A DNA stretch of 64,000 nt from Penelope pileata (lineage: Eukaryota; Chordata; Aves; Galliformes; Cracidae). Of the stretch, positions 39,401 to 50,620 are shown piece after piece. Below the pieces are notes generated by a model that was not told where the DNA came from, did not search any database, and worked only from the letters and a program-made list of their open reading frames with translations. How positions within the stretch are numbered: the stretch's first letter is position 1; each line of letters begins with the position of its first letter. The stretch lies in NCBI GenBank assembly GCA_013396635.1, contig WBMW01003122.1, forward strand, positions 1-64,000, given 5' to 3'. A program made the translations under genes and the position numbers.

Positions 39401-42400
39401 AGCAGATGTGCAGACGGGATTTGTCTCTTGTGCCACCCATTCTGATGTCAGGGTTGTTTGAAGGCTGAAATGCGATGTCTGTTGCTTAGGGGAGTTTGTG
39501 AATCTCTCATAATTTCACTTCCCTCTATATTACACACAGTGCACGTGATACAGATGGTCTGGGAATAGCTGGGTTGAGAAACAGGGTTTTCATCCTGCCA
39601 ACTATTGTCTTTTAGGCAGCTATAAACACATTTAGAAGCAGAAGTGTTCGTGGGGAGTAGGACCCAAAGCTGCTGGGTAAATCTGGAGAGAGAGAAAAGC
39701 AGTTGAACAGCTCCATGAGAAGCAGAAGTGAATCTACTATTTCCTGTATTCAGCAAGGGACAATGCCTGGCGGAGAGACATTACAGCTCCACCATTCTTG
39801 CTCAGTATCCTCTGCAGTCTTCAGTTAATTTTTTTCCCTTATTTGAACATTTATCATGAGCACAAGGGAGAAATTTGGGTTGAGTCAGATAGTGAGAAGA
39901 CTGGCAATGCGTGGGGTGGGTTCTGCAAGACAGGCAGGGGACACCTGCCCGGGCAGGATGAGGGTGGCCACAGTCCAGTTCTCGATCCAGAATGCAATAA
40001 AGCTGTATTGCATTATGCATATCTGACATACGGGTTGGTTTTTGTGAGGCCGTTGGCTGGTTGCAGCCCACCTGTTGGGTAGTATCAGCTTAAACTGAGC
40101 AAAGTGGTATCAGATGAGCTAAATATACAAAAAGGACTGACCACATCCCCCATGCAGGATGAGTAGCAGTGAGAATACATGAGGGTGTGGTTGGATGGAC
40201 ACCAAAACCATCAGAGCAAGTGATCAAGCATGTGAGCAAGCCACAGACTGTGCCAGCAGGTTCGGATGCTGCCAGTGCCATTTTGGTAAGCGCAGTCCTC
40301 TCCTGCTGCTGTACATGCTGCACAGGATCTCCACAGTGAGCCACAGAAGATTACCTCATGGAAAAGCACTTCAAGAAAAGTCTCAGCCCCAGCCAAGTTC
40401 CCGCAGGCTTCGTTAGGGCCAGGATTTCTCCCAGCACCTTGGTGTGGGTGCTCTCCTGTGGCAGCAGGCCGCTCCCAGCCCAGCCCCCTGTGCAGAAGGC
40501 CGCCAGGCCCGAGGGCCATCCCGTGGCGGAAACTGCATTTCCTGACACATGTGCAACCTTTCCTGCGCCCAGCACGATATATTGACATGTATGGGCTCAT
40601 ACAGAAACCTCCCAGGGGAACAAGCTGCCTTTCTAGGCATGAAGCAAGGGAGCAACCATGGGAACCATGAGCACAAGCAGGGGCCCTCCGAGACGAGGCA
40701 GCGAAGCAGTGTGAGCTCCCTCTCACCACGACAAATCTCACACGCCAGCTCCATAGGCACCCCCAGACAGCTCTCTGGGTGCCACACTTTGCCTGCACGA
40801 TAGCAGGGATGCTAATGGGGTATGAGAGGCATCAATTGAGGCTTACTTCTGTGTGCGACAGGATTGTGTCACACCAGGAGAGACACACGTCTGAAGCAGG
40901 AGCTCATATAGCAAAGAAGCTGGGGCGCTTTGCAGGGACATCCTGGCCTCTGTCCTGCTCTGTGGCACAGCCATGTTAGGAAGGGCCTTCTGGAGGTCTC
41001 CAGGTCAAAGCCCTGCCCAGAGCAGGATCAGCCAGGTTTCACGTACCTCCAGGGATGCTGGTACCACAACCTCCCTGAAGCCCTGTTCTGGTGTTCAGCC
41101 ACACTCACAGTGAAAACTGTTTCCAGACAGTGAGTAACAATTTCCTATCGCCATTGCCTATTACTCCTCTGCAAAAAAAGTTGCCTGCTTCACCTTTACA
41201 CCTTCGCACTAAGGTAGCTAGGAGAGTACCTAGTGGGAAGGCTGGGACCTCGAGTCCTTGATCCATCTCTTGCTAAAGCTGATCAAACCCCATGTGCGGC
41301 CTCCTCCATTTTGATGGCCCTTGGCTACCGCTCTCCAGTGTGTTGGTGGAGAGCCAGCTGTGAGCATACCAGCCCAGGGGTAAGGAGGAGGCTGTGGCAG
41401 AGTGCAGAGGGGTGGCAGGGAGCCAGGGGGGCTGGCTCAGAGACTCGTATTTGGCACAAGAACCTTTGGTGCACCCCTGACACTTCTTTCCTTTTCAAAG
41501 GGATCTGCTGCAGATACTTAGTCTCTAAAGAGATGAAAGAAGACGTTGGGATAGGAAAGTAGAAAATGATGGGCTGTTGGGATTATATACTATGTCTCCT
41601 GCTCATTTCTGTATCCCTCTGCATGGTAGATGAAGCAGTGACTGTACAGACACAGGAAGAGATAGGCAGCATCTCACCCATCTCTGCAGGCAACTCCAAT
41701 TAGTTATCTCACCAACACAAAATTAAAACAACTGAATTGCTTCCTTGTTGCTTCCCATTCATTCTGCGCATCCCCAGGAGCTGGAGAACCAAGCTGGGAG
41801 GCAGGCAGAGGGCTCGGTTCCAGGAACCACACAGCCCATGGGCGTTCCTGCAGGCTGCACGCAGCCCAGCCCTCTGCCCATGCCCCACGGTGCCAGTGCT
41901 GAGACAGCCCTTCTGCCAGCCCGCTTTTCCTGTGCAAAACCACAAAGAGCGTTTGCTAATGACTACGGGCACTTCTCGTTTAGGTGCCTGAGTGACAGAT
42001 AGGCTTTGAACTTTCAAAATAAGGTGTTTTAGAACAGAGAGTGCGTGTTGCCAACTGGCACCCTTTGAGAAATGACTACAAAACGAGAGGATAGAACTTC
42101 ACGGTCCACAACACAAACAGCACTCTTGCAGTGAGGCATTTGGTGAAAATGTCAATACAGTCAGATTAACCATCCACAGGGGAGTTTGTTGTAGTTACCG
42201 CTGCATCATATGAAACTTCTTGAGCAAGGGCCGTCTCACGCCTCAGGGCATTTTTATTTCATATTTAGCCTTGCAAGGCTTATTTCAAACAGAGGCTGCA
42301 GAATTTATTGCTGCCAGTGAAACGTGGGCATGTAGGCTGGGATTCCACATGCTTCATGCCAAAGGTCAGTAGTGGCAGTAGTTAATCACCACTGGTGTCT

Positions 42401-43353
42401 ACCGCTGAGCAATGGGCCTCTGCTCTCCCTGCAGTCAAAGGGAGTTTCATCAACACACTCAGCAGAGTCAGGAAAGCAGTCTGTCCGTCTTGTCTTAAAG
42501 AAGATTTGCTCCAGCCTGTGTTGGATGAGATGCACTGCTCTTCATTGGCGGCGCTGACTGCATCTCCCACTAACGGGAGACATGAAGCATTTCCATTAGA
42601 CACAGCTTTGGGTCACTGGCTGAATACCACCCTCACAGTCAGTGGGGATTCCCGTGAGAGGATCACAACACTTCTACTTCCCCACGCCCAAGGTGCGAGC
42701 AGGCATGTGGTGCTTTGGTGCTTGAGGAAAAGTGTCAATACAGTTCCTCTCCAGTTGGTATAGGACAATTTTTTTAAAAAAACTCATCAAAGATATGCTT
42801 GCTCCCAATGGAGATCCCAATCTTTGCTCCTGCCACATCAGCATGCATCTGCTCAGGCATGGCCAAGCTGGGCATCTTACCACACTTCCAACCCTGGGGT
42901 TAGCATTTGGGGTTAGGCTCCGCTCTCACTGGTGTTGATCGCACGCTACATGCTGATCACAGCTACATTTGGAGTGCTGCTTCCTGCTGAACACTGCCCA
43001 GCAAAGTGGGAGAGTGCCTGCATTTCTCACACTGTGATGCAGCACCTGCACTGTTCGCTTTGCTGCTACTTGGCAGCGCACCCGAGAAGAAGGGGCCATT
43101 CAACAGCCTTTAACATTCTCACTTATTTTTCCTTGTATCAGAAAGCTATTTTTCAATGAAGTGCATGTAACAGAAGACTCTGGACTTATCTTAGTATCTA
43201 CCACCACCCCTACAGCGATACAACTCTCACTAACTCAAATAGTGACATAATCGCACAGTGTGTGTGTTGGTGAGGCTTCTCACTAACCATCCATAGCAGA
43301 TAGCAGATCTCTCTCTAACATTATTTTCCTTTCCCCTTTCACGTTGCCTCTAG
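36489..43353. other. Interval between the candidate first exon and the CX3CR1 coding exon
   Basis: No other coding seen. It holds a T-run at about 38265, an LTR-like piece ending near 38530 (GAATAAAAGACTCAG then GGCTAGCTAACA) and an old reverse CR1 fragment at 40985-41200. The last 30 bases are a strong polypyrimidine tract ending CCTCTAG. Confidence 0.55.
40985..41200 (-). repeat. Old, diverged CR1 LINE fragment
   Basis: Reverse-oriented with recognisable but worn blocks: ACCTCCAGGGATGCTGGTACC, ACAACCTCCCTGAAGCCC and CACACTCACAGTGAAAACTG. Confidence 0.65.
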
Positions 43354-43367
43354 CCACAACATTCAGC

Positions 43368-44432
43368 ATGACAGAAGCATTCCCAGAAGCGACAACCGAA
43401 TACAGTTACGACGAACATACTTTTGCCTGCGATGAAACTGACATCCAAGAATTTGGAAAAATATTTCTGCCAATATTTTATATTGCCGTGTTTGCCCTTG
43501 GCCTTGCAGGGAACATAATGGTGGTTCTTGCCATTGTGAAAGAAGGCAGTAAAAAGAGCATCACTGACATTTATCTCCTGAACCTGGCTGTCTCGGACCT
43601 TCTCTTCGTGATCTCCCTCCCCTTCTGGGCGTCCAACACGCTGAGGGGATGGACCCTCGGCACTATCCCCTGCACAGTCGTGTCCTCACTGTATTACATC
43701 GGTTTCTTTGGGGGCATGTTTTTTATCACCGTGATCAGTATCGACAGGTACTTGGCTATTGTCCGGGCAACATATTCTCTGAAATCAAGAACAATGAAGC
43801 ACAGCTTGCTGATAACCTGCGGGGTGTGGGCAACAGCAGTTTTGTTTTCGGTGCCACATTTTGTCTTCTCCCAGCTGTCAGAAAATGACTGCATTCCGGT
43901 GTTGCCCCAGGAGCTGAAGGACATCTGGCCAGTGTTCTGCAATGTGGAACTGAACACCATTGGCTTTCTCATCCCAGTCTGTATCATATGCTATTGCTAC
44001 TGCGGGATCATCAAAACCCTGCTGTACTGCAAAAATCACAAGAAAACACGGGCCATAAGGCTGACCTTGGTCGTGGTGGTTGTGTTTTTTCTGTTTTGGA
44101 CCCCTTACAATGTACTGATTTTTCTCGAGACTTTAAAGCACTATGAGTTGTTCATAAGCTGCAACCAAATTAAATCACTGGACTATGCAATGCACCTGAC
44201 TGAAACCATTGCATTCAGCCACTGCTGCCTCAATCCTCTGATCTACGCCTTTGCTGGGGAAAAATTCAGGAAATACCTTTACCGTGTCTGCTTCAAGTAC
44301 TGCCCGTGCCTGTGCTTCTGTGGGCCTTGCAATCGCTACCAGGTCAGCTCTTCAGCTAGCTATGCAGAAAGCGTCATGCACAGCAACATCACCCTCAACA
44401 CCAGCGACCACGATGGATCTGTCTTCCTCTGA
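43368..44432 (+). CDS. CX3CR1: CX3C chemokine receptor 1 (fractalkine receptor)
   Basis: Class A GPCR for CX3CL1, guiding monocytes, NK cells and microglia. From the ATG at 43368 it is 354 aa (human 355) and colinear with it: an acidic, Tyr-containing N-terminus (TEYSYDEHTFACDE), GLAGNIMVV in TM1, KKSITDIYLLNLAVSDLLFV, GFFGGMFFITVISIDRYLAI (DRY 126-128), CKNHKKTRAIRL in loop 3, FFLFWTPYNVLIFLETLK in TM6, AFSHCCLNPLIYAFAGEKFR in TM7/helix 8, and a Ser-rich tail with NTSDHDG. C102-C175 and C21-C265 are the expected disulfides. A textbook acceptor (CCTCTAG|CC) at 43353 leaves 14 nt before the ATG. An in-frame TTG upstream at 43344 is partly intronic and is not the start. Unusual: six cysteines at 308-321 in the tail, more than in human. 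Confidence 0.97.
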   Translation: MTEAFPEATTEYSYDEHTFACDETDIQEFGKIFLPIFYIAVFALGLAGNIMVVLAIVKEGSKKSITDIYLLNLAVSDLLFVISLPFWASNTLRGWTLGTIPCTVVSSLYYIGFFGGMFFITVISIDRYLAIVRATYSLKSRTMKHSLLITCGVWATAVLFSVPHFVFSQLSENDCIPVLPQELKDIWPVFCNVELNTIGFLIPVCIICYCYCGIIKTLLYCKNHKKTRAIRLTLVVVVVFFLFWTPYNVLIFLETLKHYELFISCNQIKSLDYAMHLTETIAFSHCCLNPLIYAFAGEKFRKYLYRVCFKYCPCLCFCGPCNRYQVSSSASYAESVMHSNITLNTSDHDGSVFL

Positions 44433-44980
44433 AGCAAGAATGGCTCCTCGCAAGCAGAGCTCTGAGCAGATATGCCTCCTGCATGGCTAGCCACCGCCGA
44501 GAGACTGACATTGCCCACAGGAAAAGACCTAAGACAGCACTGAGTTACTGACGTGCTTCTTGTTAAGCATTAAATATTCTAAAGTAGTGGATATTTTAGA
44601 AACAAAAGCAGTACAACATATCAAGGCTGAACACTGAAATGAATCAAGAGAGAGGAAGAGGAAAGTAGAAACAAAAGCAGCATCCTCTGCCCAAAACAGC
44701 CGTGGGGAAGAATTTAAGGGTAGGGACTCTGTTACACAGTTTTGTCATCTACACTTCTGTGTCTACCTGTGCATGTGGTATAAATGTACATGGACCTAAA
44801 CTCCTTTTTAAGGAGAGATCTCTTTAATGAATAGTAGCTGACTGTTAGCAAACGGGAATATTTTTGTTGCTGTACATTGAGCTGTATCCATATGGAAGCA
44901 ATTTGGGGGATTATTGATTACGACAAATGTTTTACCTGTGCTTTCATACCTAATAAAACCCTACTGTTAAAAAATAATAA
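44433..44980 (+). terminator. CX3CR1: CX3CR1 3' UTR with AATAAA polyadenylation signal
   Basis: About 0.54 kb of AT-rich sequence with ATTTTTG-rich parts, ending at CCTAATAAAACC (AATAAA 44952-44957). Two more AATAAA copies follow within 40 bp. Confidence 0.75.
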
Positions 44981-47900
44981 AAAGTAATAAAATAAGAAGA
45001 GTTCTTTCTGAAGATGCATTTAGCGCCAACCACACACTCAGTAACATGCAACAACCAGAGCAAGGACTGAAGGGCTCGGGACCCAACCAGGAGCAGATCT
45101 GTGCTGGTGGGCATCCTTCTGGATTTCTTTGGCCATCCTTTGCAGTACAGGTAGGTTTGTGCTTCACACGATGCTCTGCTTGCCCGCCCTTGTAAACACT
45201 GACTGTGTCTATATGTCTATATCATCACCAAAAAACCCAAAAGCTTGGCGGACAAAATAACCCCTTGTCCTTGCTGTCTGCCACAACCTCTCTCAGCCTG
45301 TAGGGCCTCCTCCACCACAGCTGACTTTCCCAGGTGAGCTTCAGGGTACACCTGAACCAGGTACACCAGGGTACCAGGGTGGTGTGTCCGGTAGGATGTA
45401 TTTACCATGTGTGCCCACCAACCTCCAAATATCTTTCACTCGTGCAATGACAATACACTGGGGGTGGAAAATGTCAGTCAGACAAGAGGATGGAGAGTCC
45501 CTTCCCAGGGCCTCCCTGGAAAGCTCCTGCCATGGCCTGCCACAAGTGGGACTTGGTAGGCTCTGTAGGCTCAGGAGAGGTGAATGGAAAGTGTCTTGTT
45601 GCTACCTGTGGCGCTGAGATCACCTGGCAAAGAAAAATCCAGGATCAATCTTACAAAACAAATCCATGCCAATGGGACATATTTTTACACATTGATGGGA
45701 CCAACGAATATGTCAAACGTGATGAAGTGCTCTCATTTCCCAACACAAAAGAGCATCAGTGGGAGGATTAGGCTCTTTCTTTCTGGATCTCAGAGACATC
45801 GTTTTTCTGAGGTTGACATTGAGCCTCTCCATTCAGTAACTGACTAGTTTTCCATAAGCCTTAATTCAGTAAACAGTAAACATTCAATCTTTTTCTATTG
45901 AACATTCACCATGGTCTGTAGTACAACAGCACCTCTTCATAGAATGCCTTGCATTAGGTATAAATATATTATACACACTCAACTTTTAAAATTTCAGCTG
46001 TATGTGAACTCCCAGGCTTCTTGGCAAAGACTGTAGTGTGAGCATTACTAGAAATTAATTACTTCCCAGAATTCAGTCTGCCTAGGCGAGAACCCACCTG
46101 CCCCCACCCCCAGCAAGTGCCTCCCTGCCCACCAGTGGTATTTTTAAGAAATGCTAAGATGTGCAGAAAGAAAGAGGAAGGTGCTCTGAGACTAAACAAG
46201 AACTCATCTGCACGAAATCAGCCTGGAGAGGGTTTACTGCCGGGCTGAGCACTGCAGTCACTTGGTTTGTTCCATCTTTGTTTTTCAGGCAATGGTAAGC
46301 CGCTGAGTGGGAAGAGTAAAAGGCAGCTTTAAATATGACCCGTGTGCCACCGAGCTTCTGGCCAGCTCTCTAGGAAAGGAGAGCATTTTCCTGGCCAGCC
46401 ACTGTGGTTTCACAGCAGCTCTGCACATCCTGGCACCTCACAGCACGCTGCCTTGCACACACATCACCCCAGCAGGGCAGACTTGCTGCTGTGAGTCAAA
46501 ACTTTGGCAAGCCTGGGCTCTCTGCAACACACCCTGTGCAAAGTGCACGTGCAAAGTCCCTCACTCACCAGACTGGGGCTCCTCCTGACAGCCTCCACTT
46601 TTTCCATCTCCTTTGCTACGCCATGCAATGCAGAGCTTTCAAGGATTGCCAGCATAACATCAATTTTCATACCGTATTTTTACAAGTCACTCCATAGAAT
46701 TTGCTATTTATGTGCAATGTCTTTTTCCTCAATTTTTGAGCATTTGTGTGATGTTAAAAGCTTCAAGGGGGTTTTCAGGCACTGAGCTCTGCAACGCAGA
46801 AGTGTTGAGATGCTTCCGAAGAGCAGAAGTGGTAAATCTTTGAAAACATGTTAAAAACCAAAATCATCATTTTTGTTTGGTTTGCATCAGCAGGAATTGT
46901 TGCAATGCCCCTTAAAACAGCTCAGCCTCCACGAACCACATCAGTTCCTCAGGTTTCTGTTTATTTTACACACTGCACTCCTGGAGACATTCCTTCCACC
47001 ATTCGAGGCTGACTGAAAGCCCTCTGATGTCTCTTTACGTCCTTCCACTGGACTTACAACCAACTGCAGCCCTTATTCAGAGATATCACCTCTCTATCAA
47101 AACCTCTGCAGCAGGAAGCTCAGCTGTTTTACAGCATAGACTTTTCCACGTGTTTCTTGTATTTATCCTAGCTGAACTGCATCAATGTGGTTCTCCTCTC
47201 CGTTCCTCCATCAATTTTTAGGTGAAAACTAATATAAATTTGGAAACTTGAAATGGCTGAGTCCCAAAAGTCAAAATAGATCCTGGAGCTGTTTCCCATC
47301 CACCAAAGAGGAGACCAAGAAAGTCAGTCTGGTCAGGGAGCTCAGCCTGTGGACGGGAAGGGGAATGTGACACACACCATGCCCACCAGGTCCGCTGCTC
47401 TCTGAAAGGTCAAAAGTCTGCAGGACATAAAAATTGCACTTAGCAAGTTACAGTTTAGAAAAGAAATCTGTAATATCTATCAAATGAATAGCAATAGGCC
47501 GTGCAAAAAGGAGGTCAGGTATTCTCTGGGTTTGGCAGGAGGCTGGATTTTGGGGAACTGAGGAGCAGTGAGCAACCTCTGCATTCTTTTCATCATCAAC
47601 AACTCTTTTTCTGTTTGAGAATCACACTGACACTTACATAAATCCTTTCCCAGCTGGGTTGCAGTTTGAATAACTAACAAAAGCTGAACCCAAATTTTCT
47701 CAGCAGGTTCATAAGCACAGCTCACGTTCCACCTATAAATACAATAAGCACGACATTCTTAGCCAAACTGCTTGCAGTGAGATACATGGATATCAGGATT
47801 TTTTTAGGATACTAAAATGTAATCCTACTCATTCCAATATCACATCACAGTCCCATAATCACATCGTGTTTCTTTACTCTTAAGCAAAGCACTTCAGCTT

Positions 47901-49667
47901 TTAACTCTCTTCATCGACCTCTTGGGGTTTTTAACTTGTACAAAAAGCTTAGAATGGCAACCAGTCAGAGCATCACACTGAGCTGGGAAACTGCGGAGGG
48001 GGGAAAGCTGGAGTTTTCAACACCAACACCAAAAGGAGATGCTATCCACACATTCCTTTGGATTTAGAACTTGCTGGGAGCGGGTCTGAAGTCCTGGTTT
48101 AGGGTATCCTCCAGTTTTAAGGGTACATTCCACGGAGAAACTATTTATACATGCATTGGTTATGGGCTAAGTTCTATCATTTCCACTGCCTTTATCACCT
48201 TTGCAAGGTGCCTCACTGTGTTCTTGCATGTAACACAGAACTGCTGTCCTAGCAGGATGCTCTGTTCCCAAAGAAGGGACAAGTCCCACCCATGCAAGAC
48301 CCAAGTCCTGGTACCCCTAAAAAACATGGGAGAGTTCTCCAAAGAAAAACTCAGTTACCAGATTAATTCTTGACAAATCTGAATTGTAGAAACTGCACGG
48401 TCTCTACCCACCTTTGCTCTCACAGCTCCTAGCTGCTAACAATTCTGTGCTGCAGTTCTTGTCCCAGCCTTGCGCCATGCTTTGCTAAAGGCCATTTACA
48501 TATCACTTCCAAAGTGGCCACGTTTTAGCAGTAAATTAAATATTTTCTGTATTAAGTACCTACCCAGTCCTACTCGAAGATTTACTGTTTTGCACCTCAG
48601 TTCATTAAGTTTGCAAGACACCTGGGACTCTAAAGAGAACTGTGACTTCCAGACTAATTATCTTGAAATTCAAATCTAGTAATTGAAGCTAAAATTTAGA
48701 ACTAATAAATGATGTTTCCTGTCACATACATGCAACTTCTGCTGAAGCTGGTAACAATTCTGCTGCTGCTATAATTACTTGGCTATTAGTTGAGCATTTG
48801 ACTCAAGCATATTCACACCCAAGCCTCAAGACCTGGGTGTTGTACACTTAGAATTAACACATTATTTTCAACACTGCAAAAAACATCCACCAAGAGTTCC
48901 TGTATAATTGTGTTTGTTGCATTAATACTCAATACACAAATGTCAGCAGTTAATACACTGTATTCAGCGTTCGTTTCCTTAAATAAATATCGTAAAATAC
49001 CTTCCCACAAAAAAAAATTGGTTTGCTTGTGAAAAACAGTTTGAGGTTTGCATTCACCACATTTTCACCAGTGATCATTTGATGAGCAGGAAGCAGAACA
49101 CAAACTTTATGTCACTGAAGGCAGAGTTCAGTGGATGGGATGGAGAATGCAAGCAAAGACTCTGGGCACAGCTCTTCCACTACAGAGGAGATATTATCCA
49201 TTTGCCATGCTCAGCTGTAACTGGAACAGTCTTTTTCCCATTCCATCCAGACTGGAAGTCTCTGATATGTTATATGCAGTTGTCACTGCTTCATATTCAG
49301 CTGCAGCTCAACAGTTCAGCTACCAACCATTTGGACCATAGTCCACTTGCTGGGATATTCAGGCAACTGAGAGAAGTTCAATTTTCTCCCTCCTCCAAAA
49401 AAAAAAAAATTGCATTTAGCCCATAAATGCTACATTAAAATTAAAATCAGCAGCACAAAGAAACAGTTTGTGATGGCCATGATTGGCAGGGCACGCCAGA
49501 GGACAACAATGAAGCTGATGAAGCAGAACAGTAGATGGCTCCACGCCTCTGCTGATGAGTCAGCGCCTCAAGTGACAAGAATCTGCTGCTATTTCTATGC
49601 GCAATTTTGTATGCCGGTGACTTTACCAGCACAGCTCCTTACATACAATAATTGCTTGAAGTCATGA

Positions 49668-49960
49668 TCATGGAATCACAGAACTATAGAATCACAGAAT
49701 CACAGAATGGCTTGGGGGGGAAGGGACCGCAAAGATCATCCAGTTCCAATCTCCCTGCCATGGGCAGGGCTGCCACCCACTGGATCAGGCTGCCCACGGC
49801 CCCATCCAACCTGGCCTTGAGCACCTCCAGGGATGGGGCATCCACAGCTTCTCTGGGCAGCCTGTGCCAGTGCCTCACTGCCCTCTGAGTAATGAATTTC
49901 TTCTTAACATCCCACCTAAATTTCCTTTCCATTTAAAGCCATTCCCCCCATCCTAGCATT
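49668..49960 (-). repeat. CR1 LINE 3' fragment
   Basis: Reverse-oriented: GGAATCACAGAACTATAGAA, ACTGGATCAGGCTGCCCACG, CAGCCTGTGCCAGTGCCTCA and ATGAATTTCTTCTTAACATC. Confidence 0.92.
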
Positions 49961-50410
49961 ACCTGCCCATATAAAATGTCAGTCTCCCTTCCATTTATAA
50001 GCTCCATTTAAGTACTCCAGTAAGTAAGTAAGTATCTGAAAGTAAGAAATTAGTATAAGTATAGTATAATATTCTTAGGCCATTTGGCCTAAGAAAGAAG
50101 GACTTTGAGGGAAGATACCATCACAGACAATTTTGGAGGACAATGCTGACTACTGGGACCAGTCAATGGGCTGCGCCTCTCCCCCCCTAGGGATGCTAAT
50201 TGAATAAGATTCACACACTCAGTTATACCGAGTGCTTCCCCAGGAAGCTTAGAAATCTCTGTAGAGTTATTCCATAATTTAACGTTTGTGGTTGGCTGTA
50301 TTATTCACATTACTGGTACTCACATGTTCTGCAGATGGTGTATTTATCACCGGCATTTCAAAAGAATCCATAACCTGTTGCTCCAACAAAGGGCACTATT
50401 CATTAAGCTA

Positions 50411-50620
50411 GCCCTAAGAGTTCTCATTGGGTGTGGCCAAACTCCTTCAGGGTGGTCGTATGAACCCACTCAAATGTGGCCAGACGAAGGTGCTCTGTGC
50501 TATGGGTGAATCTGTGATCCTAAGAGTTCTCACTGGGTGCTGCTGAACTCCTAAAGGGCGGTCACACAAGTCCGTTCGAACATGACCAGGCTTGCAGCAC
50601 CAAATGGGGTATTAACCCTT
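50411..50620. repeat. Imperfect tandem duplication, 106-bp unit
   Basis: Units begin at 50415 and 50521 with TAAGAGTTCTCAnTGGGTG, then AACTCCT, GGGnGGTC and CA-rich segments, about 70 percent alike by eye. It resembles the repeated part of a promoter or LTR but has no internal retroviral sequence nearby. Confidence 0.6.

Noticed and set aside
43344..43367. TTG-started N-terminal extension of CX3CR1
   Set aside because: The first part lies in the intron before the CCTCTAG acceptor, and TTG is not a vertebrate start; the ATG at 43368 matches the orthologue.
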